Notes under the pieces: model-generated | The model's input: only the letters and a program-made list of their open reading frames with translations | What the model was told of the DNA's origin: nothing | The model's database searches: none | Part shown: one piece after another, positions 52,553-63,920 of the stretch | Numbering within the stretch: the first letter of the stretch is position 1 | How the letters are laid out: each line of letters opens with the position of its first letter | Position numbers and translations under genes: made by a program | From: Taudactylus pleione | Taxonomy: Eukaryota > Chordata > Amphibia > Anura > Myobatrachidae | Direction of reading: 5' to 3' | Length of the DNA: 64,000 nucleotides | NCBI GenBank assembly: GCA_031769625.1 | Contig: JAUIMM010000484.1 | Coordinates: 1,984,001 to 2,048,000 of the forward strand

Positions 52553-53265
52553 TATGTCCTCACTCATCTGTGCTGCAGTTGTGCCTCATCGGCGCTCCTG
52601 GTCCCCTGAGACTCTGCTAACACCAGGCGTCTTTTTTGCCTCTTTCTTTAGTTGCAAATGCATCCAAGTTGCAATGTGATGCGACTAGGGTGCACCAGAA
52701 TACTTTGCCGATTGATTTGATAGAGAAAAAAGAAAGCACTCACCAGGGCTTCTCTTCAGGCTTCAAAATTTTTTTCAAAAACCTACTTTAATATTCACAT
52801 CATGTTAGGCTAAAAGATGTCAGGACACCTGCCATCTTTTTAAATAATTTCTTGAAGCCTGAAGAGCGTTCTTTGTTTGTTTGGCAATGTAGAGCACCAT
52901 TGAATGGCCACCCCAGGTGTTGTTAGTCTGCTGCTTAAAGTGAGTGCTGACCCTCGTGGGACTGAGAGAGATAGATAGAAAGAGAATGTATATATCTATA
53001 TATCTATCTATCTATCTCTGAGTCGGCATGCACAGCTCTACGATGCAGCTGCCGCAGCTTCTTTCCACGGCAAGGTCTGTTTACAAACTGAGTCGCACAC
53101 AGATGTGTCACGTATCATATGAACGAACAGTCTCCTGGTGCATCCTGGTCACATCGCACTGAGACTTTTTCACGTTTGCGGCAAAAACAAGACGTCTGAC
53201 GCCAGTAGTTGTATGGGAGCTGGTGGCTCACTCACGCCAGGCATATCGAGGCTAGATGAGCAAGG
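52553..53265. repeat. Second copy of the 41667-type element, interrupted
   Basis: Left TATGTCCTCACTCATCTGTG, right CTCACTCACGCCAGGC...CGAGGCTAGATGAGC, which is the inverse of 41690-41740. Foreign sequence from about 52725 to 53018 includes an inverted pair GGGCTTCTCTTCAGGCTTC / GAAGCCTGAAGAGCG and a (TATC)n tract at 52985-53018. Confidence 0.5.
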
Positions 53266-53510
53266 ATAGCTGTATTTTCTATCTTTTGACTGGCGATTGG
53301 GGTAAATGGCACTGAACATATCAAATGTGATTGTAATCTGCATTGGTCAGTGAGGTGTACAGTAAATGATGCACCATTGACCAAAGGAGCCCCCCCCCTT
53401 AACCCCTCTTGCATCAGCCTGTAGTGATAATGAGTAGCTGGTACAGATGTTGTCCAAAAGATGCTGCTGCTGTTCCTGACCATGGGTCTATAGGGTTACC
53501 AGGTGTTAAT

Positions 53511-53565
53511 ACACACTCACTCACTCACTCACTCTCACACACTCTCTCACACTCACACACACACT
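53511..53565. repeat. TCAC/CA simple repeat
   Basis: ACTCACTCACTCACTCACTC followed by CACA-rich repeats. Confidence 0.9.
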
Positions 53566-53647
53566 ATCAGTTTACTCCTCTCTATTCACCTCTGCCCTCA
53601 CTCATTTGATTTTCTTTATGTATCATCATTACTGTTGTAATGATAAT

Positions 53648-53687
53648 AAATGTGAGGAGGTCCTTTTTATAGGACCTCCTCACATTT
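53648..53687. repeat. Perfect 17-bp-arm hairpin
   Basis: AAATGTGAGGAGGTCCT and AGGACCTCCTCACATTT around a TTTTAT loop. Not associated with any gene end. Confidence 0.85.
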
Positions 53688-54685
53688 TATCATCTACTTA
53701 TTTTCTTTCTGTATGTTGCCTGTGCATCCCTATTTTTCTTTTTTCCTTTTTGCTACATTCTTTTACATTTTTGGTTGTGGATAATGTTGGGTGGTTATCA
53801 GAGTTAAGGTGTGTAGGTATGGGAAATAACAGTAGTGTGTGGAGACTGTAGTTGTGTGTTTCTCCTTCATCCACTAGGGGACCCTGGAGGAGTATTCATG
53901 ACAGTGGGGTAACCTAACTGGGAGCTGGCACTTTAAATTTAGAAAGTGTGACTAGCCCCTACCCCCCTCTATACCCCCCCCCCCACCACCCCCCTACAAG
54001 CCAGTCTTAGTATTGTACCCAAGGGAGGTGGTCATACTTTGGGCTTCTCCTCAGGACATATTTCAGTTTTGTATAGACTACAGCAAGCATTGAGGACATA
54101 ACAGGCTGGCTGCCCCTGCCTATCTGCGACGATGGAGCTGTCGGGGAGGTCCCTATTGCAACTGTTTGCGGTTCACACATGGGGTGGTACCGGACACTGC
54201 TGCATGAATTGCGGTCACACCGCCACTGGCCATCCTCGGCAGTCTGAGTATAGCCTGGCTCCCCGATTAGCACGGTTGCCAGGCACAAACAAATGGCGGT
54301 TTTGCATTAGGAGCCACAGCAGCAGTCCACTGGCACCATATTTAATGGTTAAAAGCCCGCGCCGTAGCAGGGGGGCCTGAGTTTCTCTGGGAGTCTACTA
54401 CCAGCTGCCCCGGCGCTTCCTGTAAGCAGTCACATGGCGGCCATTACAACAATAGCTGCTGAGACAGCCTACCCAGGATTTGTGCATTCAGTGGGGGTTC
54501 ACTTTAGTTACTGGATTTAACTGTGCCTAGCGTTTTAGCACCGCTAACAGCGCTCTTAGGGCGGGTGTGATTCTCCTCCTTCTCTGCCCTTCTCTCCTGC
54601 CTCTCTGCACATCTGTCTTTACCCTAACACTGTCCACTATGCTACTGTATTTTGTGTGTCAGTGTTGTGTACCATGTTGTGTACC

Positions 54686-55914
54686 ATGGCTGGAAAGGGC
54701 TCGAAGGCTTCACAAGACCTTTACTTGCACAAAATGTGCAGAAAAGTTTACACAGACAAACATCTAGCTTCCTGTTGTGTGAGAATTGTGATGGAGAGCA
54801 ACAGGCTCAAAGATCACCACAGGCGCAGGAACCACCAGCTTGGACGGCGCAATTCACAACTGTTATGTCACACCTATCTGCAGAACTGGAAGCCTTTCGT
54901 AAAGATAGAGAGGTTTTCAGATTTCAGGAGATTGCCCTCCTCTCAGACCACGAACTGGCCTGTGCTCGGTCCCTAGCAAAGTCGGTGGAGGGGCTCACTA
55001 AAGCCAAAGCCCCCGTCCCATGCCTCTGTGGGGCCTTCACCACAGGTCTCCAAGAAGAGGCTGTTGCCCTCAGTCCTGCAGTCGGAGGATGAGGATATGC
55101 CCCCACTAGAGGAGGGTGAATTTCCGCAGGACTCTGGAGGAGCTGGAACTTGTGTCCTAGGGTATAGAGGGGTTCATTTTAGCAATAAGCCAGGTATTAA
55201 ACGTGGAGGAAGCGGACCAAGTTTCTGCACGGCTGTCTGTCTTTGGAAAAAAGCTACGACTGGCTGCCTCCTTTCCAGTATCAGAGGACCTGGATTCTAT
55301 CCTGGCCATGGCTTTGAAACACATGGATTAAAAGATTCCAGGTATCCTGTCTGCTTTTGTCTGCCTACCCTTTCCCTGCAGGAAGCTATGCGAGACTCCC
55401 ACTACGGTAGATCCCTCCAGTGTCTCGTCTGTCCAAGAAGATTGTTCTGCCGGTTCCAGGGGCCACCTCCTTTAATGGAGGCTTTGGACAGGAAGTTGAA
55501 ATTGGAAAACAGTCTAATGTCCATATACACAGCAGCGGGCGTGATTCTACACCCTGCGCTGGTGGGCTTCTGGCTCAACAAGGCAGTTGAAGCCTGGCAA
55601 AACAACTATCTGAGGGTCTGCGGGCAGAACTCCCCGCTGAGTATCTTTATTCCTATAGCAGAACAGATTGGGCAGTTGGCCGCCTATCTCGGGGAGACGT
55701 CTAAAGAGTTATGTAATCCCGCTTCTAGGACTTATGCATTAGCTGTATTGGCTCGCAGAGCTCTTTGGCTGCGACAGTGGCAAGCTGATGCAGAATGAAA
55801 GAGGGCGGTGGAAGCCCTACCATTCATGCGTGACATCCTGTTTGGGCCCGAACTGCACAAGTGGATTTCCCAGGCTACTGGGGGTAAGTCTACTTATCTC
55901 CCCTCAGCTGCTCT
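54686..55914 (+). pseudogene. gag: DIRS D gag, broken and 3'-truncated
   Basis: ATG 54686 opens MAGKGSKASQ, but the zinc-knuckle Cys pairs appear in other frames: FTCTKCAEKFTQT in one and FLLCENCD in another, so two early indels are present. TTVMSHLSAELEAFRKDRE is the short helical segment and EDEDMPPLEEGEFPQD the acidic one. The main part (55028-55798) has PPPLMEALDRKLKLENSL, SIYTAAGVILHPALVGFWLN and ARRALWLRQWQADAE, then a stop. MEALPFMRDILFGPELHKW and YLPSAALATL follow and run directly into RNase H-linker sequence (WRMVAALEAIPYSRFHSRP in another frame). This places the deletion of the gag tail and reverse transcriptase at about 55914. Confidence 0.78.
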
Positions 55915-56815
55915 GGCTACTCTGGAGGATGGTTGCGGCTTTGGAGGCCATCCCATACAGCCGTTTCCACTCCAGGCCTTTTCAGCCTTACCTCCTCTCT
56001 CAAAGGTCGGGAACCCACCTATTCCTTCACCAGCGCGTGAAGCTGGCCCCCAGAACTCTGATATCTCTTCTTTGGTGGCTGAATTCAGTTCACCTGTTGG
56101 AGGGCAAGAGGTTCAGAGTGTGGGATTGGATTCTCCTCACCACAAACGCTATCCTGATAGGGTGGGGGGCAATGACTCTGGAGAACCACTTCCTGGGCTG
56201 CTGGACTCCACAGGAAGCGATACTGCCCTTAAACATGATAGAATTATGGGAAGAGTTCTATGCTCTTCAGCTAGTGCATCACCTTGATCTCGGGGTCAAG
56301 CCGCCCAAGTCCAGTCTGACAACACCACGGGGTGGCGTATGGCAAGGCGGGACCAGAAGTCAGGTGGCAATGACAGGTAAGCCATATTCTACTCTGGGCA
56401 CAGGAATACACCGTGGCAATTTCAGCAATATTTATTCCACGTGTGGACAATTGGGAGGCAGACTTCCTCAGTCGTCAGGACGTGCACCCCGGGAAGTGGG
56501 CGCTCCATCCCTAGGTGTTTCCACAATTTGTTCAAAGGTGGGGCCTACCGCAAGTCGACCTCATGGTGTCCAGACACAATCGTCAACTGCCTCTGTACTG
56601 CTCTGGCAAGAGATCCAGAGGCTGTGCCAGTGGACGCACTCAACAACCTGGTGTTTCCGATTTGACTATTTTGATTTCGCCATTTCCTCTTCTGCCTTGG
56701 CTTCTGCAACGCATCAAGAGGGAAAAAGCCACGGTTCTGTTAGTCGCTCCAGATTGGCCTCGAAGATCTTGGTCTTGCAGCAGGGTCCTTTCGTCTATCC
56801 AGACTTAAGGTGGCT
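55915..56815 (+). pseudogene. pol: DIRS D RNase H and methyltransferase-like remnant
   Basis: WRMVAALEAIPYSRFHSRP, HLFLHQRVKLAPRTL and WWLNSVHLLEGKRF lead into RNase H. There the first catalytic Asp motif reads LLTTNAILIGWGAM (Asp to Asn), and the VQSDN segment is out of frame. NWEADFLSRQDVHPGKW and RWGLPQVDLMVSRHNRQLPL mark the methyltransferase-like part. Multiple frame changes occur after 56290. No reverse transcriptase fingers or YxDD motif remain. Confidence 0.78.
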
Positions 56816-57858
56816 ATGTTTGACGGTGTGGCTGTTGAAAGGTCAATCCTACGGCGGAAGGGGATCCCATCAACTGATCCCTACCATGCTCCAGGCCCGT
56901 AAGGAAGTTACTTCCAGACACTAACACATTATTTGGAAGGCTTATGTGACCTGGTGTGAATGGTGGGGATCGCCTACTACAACTTTCAAGTTGTCCAGAC
57001 TCCTACTTTTCCTGCAGGCAGGCTTCTCAGCGGGCCTACGTCTTGGATCCCTGAAGGTTCAGGTCTCAGCACTGTCTGTCTTTTTCCAGAAGAAACTGAC
57101 TTTACTCCCAGATGTTCAGACTTTTCTGCAGGGGGTTATCCGTTTACAGCCACCCTTTGTCCCTCCCATGGCTCCATGGGACCTGGATCTCGTCCTCTCA
57201 TTCTTGGAGTCTTTTCTGTTTGAACAGTTTAAAGACTCTCGTGTTTAAGTACCTCTCATGGAAGGTGGTACTTGTCCTCGCTCTGGCTTCGGCAAGGCGT
57301 GTGTGTGTGTCTGAGCTCGGGGCTCTCTCCTGTCGTCCTCCGTACTTCCATGCGGATAGGGCTGAACTTCGTACGCGGATGGTGGTCTCTGCGTTCCACA
57401 TACACCAGTCTATTGTGGTGCCGGTTCTTCCAGAGGACTTGCCAGCATCCAGATACGTCGTTAGAGCCTTAGGATCTAGGTGGATAGGACCGCATCTCTA
57501 CGGAAATCGGACTCAGTTTGTCCGGTATGATGCCGCTAGTCCTGGTTGGCGGGCTTCCAAGCAGACTTGCACGCTTGATCCTTCTGACATCAGACAGGCC
57601 TATGTGGCCTCCTATGGAGCCACCGGCTTCCGTTACAGTGCGTTCCACACGCTTGGTGGGTCCCTCGTGGGCGACTGCTTGCAATGTTTCCATGGATCAA
57701 CTTTGCCGGGTGGCCACTTGCTCCGGTTGGTATACCTTTGTCCGGTTTTACCGATTTGACACGTTCGCGACCTCTGCCTTGCAATATGGTCATGCTGTTC
57801 TCATCGCTCTCCTGCCCTTTATGGGAGCTTTGAGACGTCCACACTGTCATGAATACTC
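56816..57858 (+). pseudogene. DIRS D tyrosine recombinase, broken
   Basis: The core-binding part reads IPTMLQARKEVTSRH then a stop, followed by LSRLLLFLQAGFSAGLRLG, LKVQVSALSVFFQKKLTLL and GVIRLQPPFVPPMAPWDL. The first Arg box is ALASARRVCVSELGALSC, expanded by a GT-repeat that adds two codons. The HxxR box reads VRSTRLVGPSW: the catalytic His is replaced by Arg (57641-57643). FVRFYRFDTFATSALQYG keeps the Tyr. Frame changes separate these segments. It is followed by half an internal complementary region, cut at 57892 by DIRS E. Confidence 0.8.
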
Positions 57859-59054
57859 CAGTGTCACCTAGTGAATGAAGGTGAAAATAGGATTTCTCTT
57901 TCATCCACTAGGGGACACTGGAGGTGCTTACGCTGGGGTATAGAGGCGTGGATAACTGGAGCCGGCACTTTAATTAATTTAGAAGTGTGAAGCTCCTCCC
58001 CCTCTATGCCCCATCAGCCTTCAGTTTAGAAAATGTGCCTCATGGAGCTGGTCACAATTTGCTGTGCTCCAGCAACACATATATTTTTTTTTTAGGTTAT
58101 TTAATTTTTTTTGCAACTTTTTAACACTTTTAGGTACCCTTCGCCACCTCTCTAAAGGTGGGGTCCGTGTACCTGGCGCCCTGTCCTTATAGAAGGCAGG
58201 AAGGAGTGCACAGCGCTTATGCTAAAAGCACTGACAGCTCCTTACCGCCACAGCACATTCTCAACAAGGAAGAAGAGAAGTGCTGAATGCTGCAGAGAGA
58301 CTCCATTGGGGACCACGTGGTGAGTAACCACCTGCGCAACCCCCGGCTCCCGCATCCGCCGCTGCCCAGCGTTCTTACGGAACTTAGTGTGCTGGGCAGC
58401 TAATGCAGACGGCTCCCTGCTCTGCTGACTAAGTGCGCTCTCCCTCCTCCCGCTGTTAAGGCGCTGAACCCCGCTCTTACAGTGGCGCAGGGCTGCTAAT
58501 GCAGAGTCTCCTTATCTCCGCGCTATTACAAGCCGCGGGACTGATAACTGAGCGCTACAGCGCGGCACCCGGCTCTCTCTCCCCGCTGATTAACTGGGGC
58601 AGCTAATTAAGCGGGCTACCGCGCGGCTGCACCTGCTCTCCCTATCCCCGCTGTACATGTGGTGAGGCACGTGGGGGAGAGGTTAATGGCCAGACATCTT
58701 GTATAGCCCTTTAGGGCATAAAGAAGGGGCAGAGCTTAAAGGCAGCGCGGGTCTCTCTCCTCTACGCGGCAATGGCTGTATAACAGCGGGGCTGCCGTTC
58801 TCTCATACCTACTACATCTCCATTACAAGACGATTGCAGTGTAAGAGACACAGAAGACTGGACTCCTCTGCTGCTATTCCTCTGCTGCAGGACAAGTACA
58901 TCTCCTGATTACATCCTGGTAGAGAGGCTGTAAGTGCAGGGGAGTCTGATCTGTGGGAGGGGGGTTTCTCCTCCTCTGTGTCCCACAGCCGCCTTGTTTA
59001 TCTTGTCTGTGTCTTTTCTGTTTTATGCTGTGTCTCTGGGTGACTGTGTGTACC

Positions 59055-59900
59055 ATGTCCAACAGAACCAAGGCTTCTCAAAAGCTGTTTGTCTGTTCCA
59101 AGTGTAACAACAAACAGACCAAGCCACATGCCACGGTGTCCAGCCTACAGCAACACCACCCTGAACACTCCCGATCTTGTCTGATCTCGGAAGCTAAGCA
59201 GGGTCAGACCTGGTTAGTACTTGGATGGGACCGCCTGGGAATACCAGGTGCTGTACGTTATGTGATGCTAACAACGGATCCACAGATGGCGATTACGAAC
59301 TCTCCTACACCACCATGGGCCACTGATGTGGTAGGAGTTATGCCAGACTTAGCAAAGTTGGCTGAGGCGCGCAGGTCTTAACCTCCCTGGATAGCTGGGT
59401 TAACCAAATCTCCAGACACCCTGGGTCAGGTAAGGGGTGCAGCGGTGCCTGCACTCTTCCTACCAAAAAAAAAAACCACGGTCACAAAAGCTTACTCTAA
59501 TGCCTGTTCTCCAGTCAGAAGAGTCGGTCGAAGAATTCCTCGATGCGCGGTACTTATAAGACAGCATCTGTTGAGCAATGCAGCCAGATAAGTTCTTCCA
59601 AATTCCACGTAGGTTTCAGTCTAGCTTCCCTTTTCCATCATCCATGATGGAGAAGTGGGAAACACCTCCTCCTATAGATGTCTGGTTCCCGTCTCTCTAA
59701 GAAAACAGCACTTCCGGTGTCGGGAGCTACTGTTTTAAAGGACCCTTCGGATCGTGGGTTGGAGACAACACTAAGATCTATATATACCGCAGCGGGAGCT
59801 CAACTTAGACCTACCCTTGTTACCGCCTGGGTTAACAAGGCTGTGGTGTGCTGGGCTGACCAGTCAGATTAGTGCTCGCATATCTGCATCTGCTATTTCA
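59055..59900 (+). pseudogene. gag: DIRS E gag with 5S rRNA insertion, broken
   Basis: ATG 59055 gives MSNRTKASQKLFVCSKCNNK, which keeps the first Cys pair of the zinc knuckle. From 59143 to 59258 the sequence is 5S rRNA, read through without a stop. The frame then returns to gag-like WATDVVGVMPDLAKLAEAR, the counterpart of LTAVISNLSSELESAR in C, and stops at 59379-59381. The second Cys pair is lost. Further on (59678-59872) SRLSKKTALPVSGATVLKDP and SIYTAAGAQLRPTLVTAWVN are recognisable, but the segment is followed by a large loss of the gag C-terminus. The 5S junctions show no target duplication. Confidence 0.78.
59143..59258 (+). pseudogene. 5S rRNA-derived segment inside DIRS E gag
   Basis: 116 bases aligned end to end with vertebrate 5S rRNA: starts GCCTACAGCAACACCACCC and includes GATCTCGGAAGCTAAGCAGG, CCTGGTTAGTACTTGGATGG and GGGAATACCAGGTGCTGTA. 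Relative to the usual gene, two bases are missing in the box C region (GGGACCGCC for GGGAGACCGCC, near 59230) and about ten substitutions are present. There is no downstream T-run terminator. It is therefore not a working 5S gene. No SINE tail or poly(A) follows, so a 5S-headed SINE is unlikely. Confidence 0.93.
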
Positions 59901-60044
59901 GGATCCCAGAAGACCTTATACTGGACCTTTGTTTGATTCCTTTCGAGCACCTCATTCCTTTCGTGGTAGAGCCAGAAAGTTCCCATGCAACCGAAGGCTG
60001 CACAGTTATAGGTCGTCCTCACATGGTTCCACGTAGACCAGAGC

Positions 60045-61850
60045 CTAAACCAGTTGAGAAACAGGTGGCATGATGGTCTTCCGTCCCACCTGGGGTCTCC
60101 TGCGGTGGAAGCCCGCTTGCAAGAATTTCAACAGGTTTGGAACCAGACCTCTTCAGAACCGTGGATTCACAGTACCGAATAGACTTCGAAGCCCCCACCT
60201 CCACCTCGGTTCTTCACTACGAATTCTACAGGAGGCTCTCTGGTCTCTAGTGGTGTCATCTGTGCTAGTTTCGGTTCCGGAGCATTAGCGAGGTATGGGG
60301 TTTTTACTCAAACCTGTTTGTAGTGCTCAAACCGGATGGTTCGGTCAGACCCATACTAAGCCTTAGGTCTTTAAACCTGTATCTGAAGATGTATCGTCCA
60401 AACTCATGTCAGTCATGATCGCTCTCCTTCGGTCATCAGGAGTGAACATTGTGAGCTTGAAACCAGGGGAGTTCCTATTATCCCTGGATATCAAGGATGC
60501 TTATCTCCTTGTTCCCATTTGGGAACCACATCAGGCTTTTCTGCAGTTTGCCATAATTAAGATCATTGCCAGTTTCAGACATTGCCGTTCGGGTTATCCT
60601 CGGCTCCCCGCGTAATCCCTTATTTGGACGATCTGTTGCTCAAGGCTCCATCGGTATCTGTTTTATTAGATATGCCTTACTGACCTATCACACTCTAACC
60701 CAACACGGTTGGATAGTCAACTTCAAGAAGTCAAATCTCAATCCGTACCAAAAACTTCTATTTCTGGGTATGATATTGGATACGGAATCACAGAGGATTT
60801 TTCTTCCAACAGACAAGGCCAGGGATATCCTGTTAGTTCAGCTGGTCCTCAGAACAAGGAAGGTGTCAATGCTTCTTTGTCTGCGTCTCTTAGGAAGGAT
60901 GGTAGCTCCCTTTGAGGCACTGAAGTTCGGATGGCTTTTCAGCTGGACCTGTTGGCACAGGGATCAGGGTCTCATCTGCTTCTACATCGATAGATCCGTC
61001 TGAGCCCGGTGACCAGAGTGGCCCTTTTCTGGTGGACGCAATCCACCAATTTTTTAGAGGGCCAGAAATTCGGAGTGGGAGACTGGATCATCGTAACACG
61101 GATGCCTGCCTCCGAGGATGGCAAGCAGTAGTCCTCGATTTCCACTTTCAGGGTAGATGGTCTCCTCTAGAACAGACGTGGCCCTAAATGTGTTGGAACT
61201 CAGAGCGATTTACAATGCTCTGATAGAGACAATAGTGTTTCTACAGGCTTGTCCTGTAAGAGTTGAGGCCAACAACGCGACTGCCGTCGCTTACATCAAC
61301 CACCAAGGAGGAACATTCGAGTCGCATGGCTATGCGAGAAGTAACTCAGATCCTCCGGTTGGCTGAGAAACCAGTCAGTAATCCTGTCGGCGGTATTCAT
61401 TCCGGGTGTGAACAACTGGGAAGCAGATTACCTAAATCGACAGGATGTCCATCCCGGGGAATGGATGCTTCATCAATCGCGCTGATACGTCGATGGGGAG
61501 GTCCTCAGGTGGACCTCATGGCGTCACGACTGAATTGTCAGCTCCCGGTATACGTGTCGAAATCTCGAGATCCGCAACCGGAAGCAGTAGACGCTCTGAC
61601 AAGTCCGTGGATCTACGACTTCGTTTACCTTTTTCCTTCTATTCCGCTTCCTCCTCGTCTTCTACAAAGGATAAACAAGAGACTGCCTCTATAATTCTCG
61701 TGGCTCCGATCTGGCTTCAGAGAAGTTGATTGTCGGACCTTCGGTCCCTATTGTCGAATGATCCGTGGCCCCTTCCTCGGCGCCCGGATCTTCTACAGCA
61801 GGGCCCTTTTCATACACCCCATCTTAGCACAACTGCGTTTCGCGGGGTGG
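60045..61850 (+). pseudogene. pol: DIRS E reverse transcriptase/RNase H/methyltransferase-like region, broken
   Basis: LGSPAVEARLQEFQQVWNQ opens the polymerase. Motif A is seen as LLSLDIKDAYLLVPIWEP and motif C as IPYLDDLLLKAP (YLDD at 60621-60632), but the FTKVMA segment between them is deleted. HGWIVNFKKSNLNPYQKLLF and LGMILDTESQRIFLPTDK form the linker. RNase H shows LNVLELRAIYNALIE and VEANNATAVAYINHQGG (Ser-Asp to Ala-Asn at a catalytic position). NWEADYLNRQDVHPGEW-like sequence, WGGPQVDLMASRLNCQLPVY and VDALTSPWIYDFVYLFP follow in different frames. Many frame changes rule out a product. Confidence 0.78.
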
Positions 61851-62864
61851 CTCTAAAACCGATAGCCTAGGATGCAGAGGCATACCAGATGCGGTTATTC
61901 CTAGAAACAACAAAGAGCAAAACTTTCTTTCTGCGGTTATTCCTTCCATGATACGCGCCAGAACGCCAGTTTCGGCTGTGCATTATCACCGCTTCTGGCG
62001 TGCTTATATCTCAAATGGTGTTCCAGTCGGTGTCTTCCGTCTAGGACTTTTCGTTCGTCTCGTTTCTGCTTTTCCTTTGGACAGGTCTGGATTCTTGCCT
62101 GGGAACCTTTTAAAGGTGCAGGTTTGTGCCCTTTACATTTACTTTCAAGGGAAATTGGCCCTCATTCCTCATTTCTTCTAGAGGTCTTGCGTGTGCAGCC
62201 CCCTTTTGTACCTCCAATAGCTCCCTGGGATCTAAACTTGGTGCTTCTGTTTCTTTAGTTGCCCATGTTTGAACCTTTTGGAGGAAGTTGATCTTAAGCA
62301 CCAGGATTGAAAGCCTGTCCTCCTCCTGACTCTCGCTTCTGCTCGTAGATTTTCAGATTTGGGTGCTCTGTCTTATAGCCACCTAGGGTGGAACTCCGGA
62401 CGGTACCACCTTCCTTACCAGGGTTGTGTCAGCTTTTCATTTCAATCAGCCTCTTGTGGTACAGTCGTCGGTGAAGGACTCTGGTGGTTCTTCTACCTTG
62501 GATATGGTTAGGGCTTTCCCCCTCTATGTTGTTGTTCGGAGGGGTTGGCCAGCGTCTAAGCAGATTTTGGCATGTTGCATTCGGCTGACTATTCATCAGC
62601 CTTATATTAGTGCTGACCGTGGGCCTCCTTGGTCCATTTTGGCTCATTCCACACGTTCTGTGGGTGAGTCATGGGCGGCCAGTTAGAGGAGCCTCCACGT
62701 CACAATTGTGCCGTACGGCCATTTGGTCTTCAGTTCTCACGTTTATCAAGTTTTACAAATTTGGTACGTTTGCTGCTTCGGCATACCGTTTTGGCCGTCT
62801 AGTTCTGCAGGCGCCGCAGAGCACTCCCGCCCATTGGGAAAACTTTGGGACGTCCCCAGCGTAA
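61851..62864 (+). pseudogene. DIRS E tyrosine recombinase, broken
   Basis: PSMIRARTPVSAVHYHRFW opens the core-binding region. LASARRFSDLGALS keeps the first Arg, LAHSTRSVGESWAAS the His-x-x-Arg, and FIKFYKFGTFAASAYRFG the Tyr. The three boxes lie in different frames, with stops near 62180, 62258 and 62686. The VKDSGGSSTLDMVRAF segment is followed by a deletion that fuses it to VRRGWPASKQILAC. It ends at 62864 beside the complementary region. Confidence 0.78.
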
Positions 62865-62960
62865 GCACCTCCAGTGTCCCCTAGTGGATGAAAGAGAAAA
62901 TGGGATTTTGGTACCTACCGGTAAATCCTTTTCTCTGATTCCACAGGGGACACTGGAGCT
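62857..62960 (+). repeat. Internal complementary region shared by DIRS E (left half) and D/E (right half)
   Basis: CAGCGTAAGCACCTCCAG to GTGGATGAAAGAGAAAA is the inverse of the E left end. GGATTTTGGTACCTACCGG to CTGATTCCACAGGGGACAC is the inverse of a right end. It joins GGAGCTAGTCACAC, which in A lies about 250 bp further on, so a deletion has occurred here. Confidence 0.72.
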
Positions 62961-63094
62961 AGTCACACTTTCTAAGTTTTTAAAGAAAGTGCCAGCTCCT
63001 AGTTAGCACACACCTATACCCCACTGTCATGAATACTTCAGTGTCCCCTATGGAATCGTAGAAAAGGATTTATCGGCAAGTACCAAAATCCTGT
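62961..63094 (+). repeat. DIRS D right terminal repeat
   Basis: AGTGCCAGCTCCTAGTTAGC, CCCCACTGTCATGAATACTTC and CCCCTATGGAATCGTAGAAA are the inverse of the left end of D (53870-53960), not of E. Confidence 0.8.
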
Positions 63095-63920
63095 TTTATG
63101 CTGGGACTCTGGAAGTAACATTGCTAACAGGTGGGCGGAGTCAGAGTTCAAACCAATTTTCATTGCTTGCCAATGTGGTGGTCACTCTTCAATTTTATAT
63201 ATACAAATTAGAACCAATAGGTTCCACCCACATATCAGTTCACATGCTTTTACTAGCATTAAAAGCTAATAAAAGCATAATTTTTATCTGTTCTTTTAGA
63301 ATACTAGATTACTACAAGTTTTTCTTTTTTACAGTAGTGTGCTGCATTATGGGTAAACCATTACAGAGAGCAACTGCTCTGTGCGATAAGCCCTGGATCC
63401 CTGTAATTTGTGCAGTATTGCAGCTATAAGGCATCTAAAGGCAAAGTCCACTATTGATTTAAAAAAAAAAAAATCTTGTCTGATTTTTTTTTTTTTTTTT
63501 TTGAACTATGAACATTTCAATAAAATGGTTTCTTTCATTTGCCTACCACGTTCCAGCTATCTCCCTTCTCTGCATCCTAAGCATCAATTCATTAAGGGGA
63601 CATCTATATTGCTCCCTTACTACATTGTTGTCCCAGCAATGGAGTAACACACTTCCTTATATACACTAGGACTGCTGCAAGCCATGCTTTAAGCCTGTTT
63701 GGAGCTCTAGTATTGGGCATAGTACAGGACTACAGAGCCTTTTTCATATAGGAGAGAGTCTGGTGTTCAATTTAAACAATGCCAGTAGCTGCTGGTGGTG
63801 GTCTGTCCACATCTGTATTTCAATGGGAATAGTACAGTTAAAGTAGGTAGACTTAAAATAATTGTTTATTTGTATTGTTTGTAAAGGGTAAGTGGAGGTT
63901 CTAATGTTGCTGCTGACATT
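63095..63920. other. Intron 3, nothing recognised
   Basis: AT-rich, with an A13 run (about 63460) and a T20 run (63486-63502). No element or exon seen. Confidence 0.5.

Larger units (their letters stand above)
57893..62960 (+). mobile_element. DIRS element E, inserted in the DIRS D complementary region
   Basis: Begins TCTCTTTCATCCACTAGGGG with GGTGCTTACGCTGGGG. The inverse, CCCCAGCGTAAGCACCTCC, is at 62857-62875 in an internal complementary region ending near 62960. No E-type right terminal repeat follows; D's right end comes next. The gag contains a 5S rRNA-derived segment. All three genes carry stops and frameshifts. Confidence 0.78.
53859..63094 (+). mobile_element. DIRS element D, split by DIRS E
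   Basis: The left end TTTCTCCTTCATCCACTAG, with GAGTATTCATGACAGTGGGG, is the inverse of CCCACTGTCATGAATACTTC at 63020-63050. This ties the right terminus (about 62960-63094) to D. Between them sit the D genes, half of its internal complementary region (57840-57892) and DIRS E. D lost its gag end and reverse transcriptase through a deletion at about 55914. About 250 bp usually present between the complementary region and the right repeat are missing at 62960. Confidence 0.8.

Noticed and set aside
53648..53687. Hairpin followed by T-rich sequence as a transcription terminator
   Set aside because: Eukaryotic context with no gene ending here; treated as a simple inverted repeat.
59143..59258. 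Functional 5S rRNA gene
   Set aside because: Two bases missing in the box C region, several substitutions, no T-run terminator, and location inside a gag frame.
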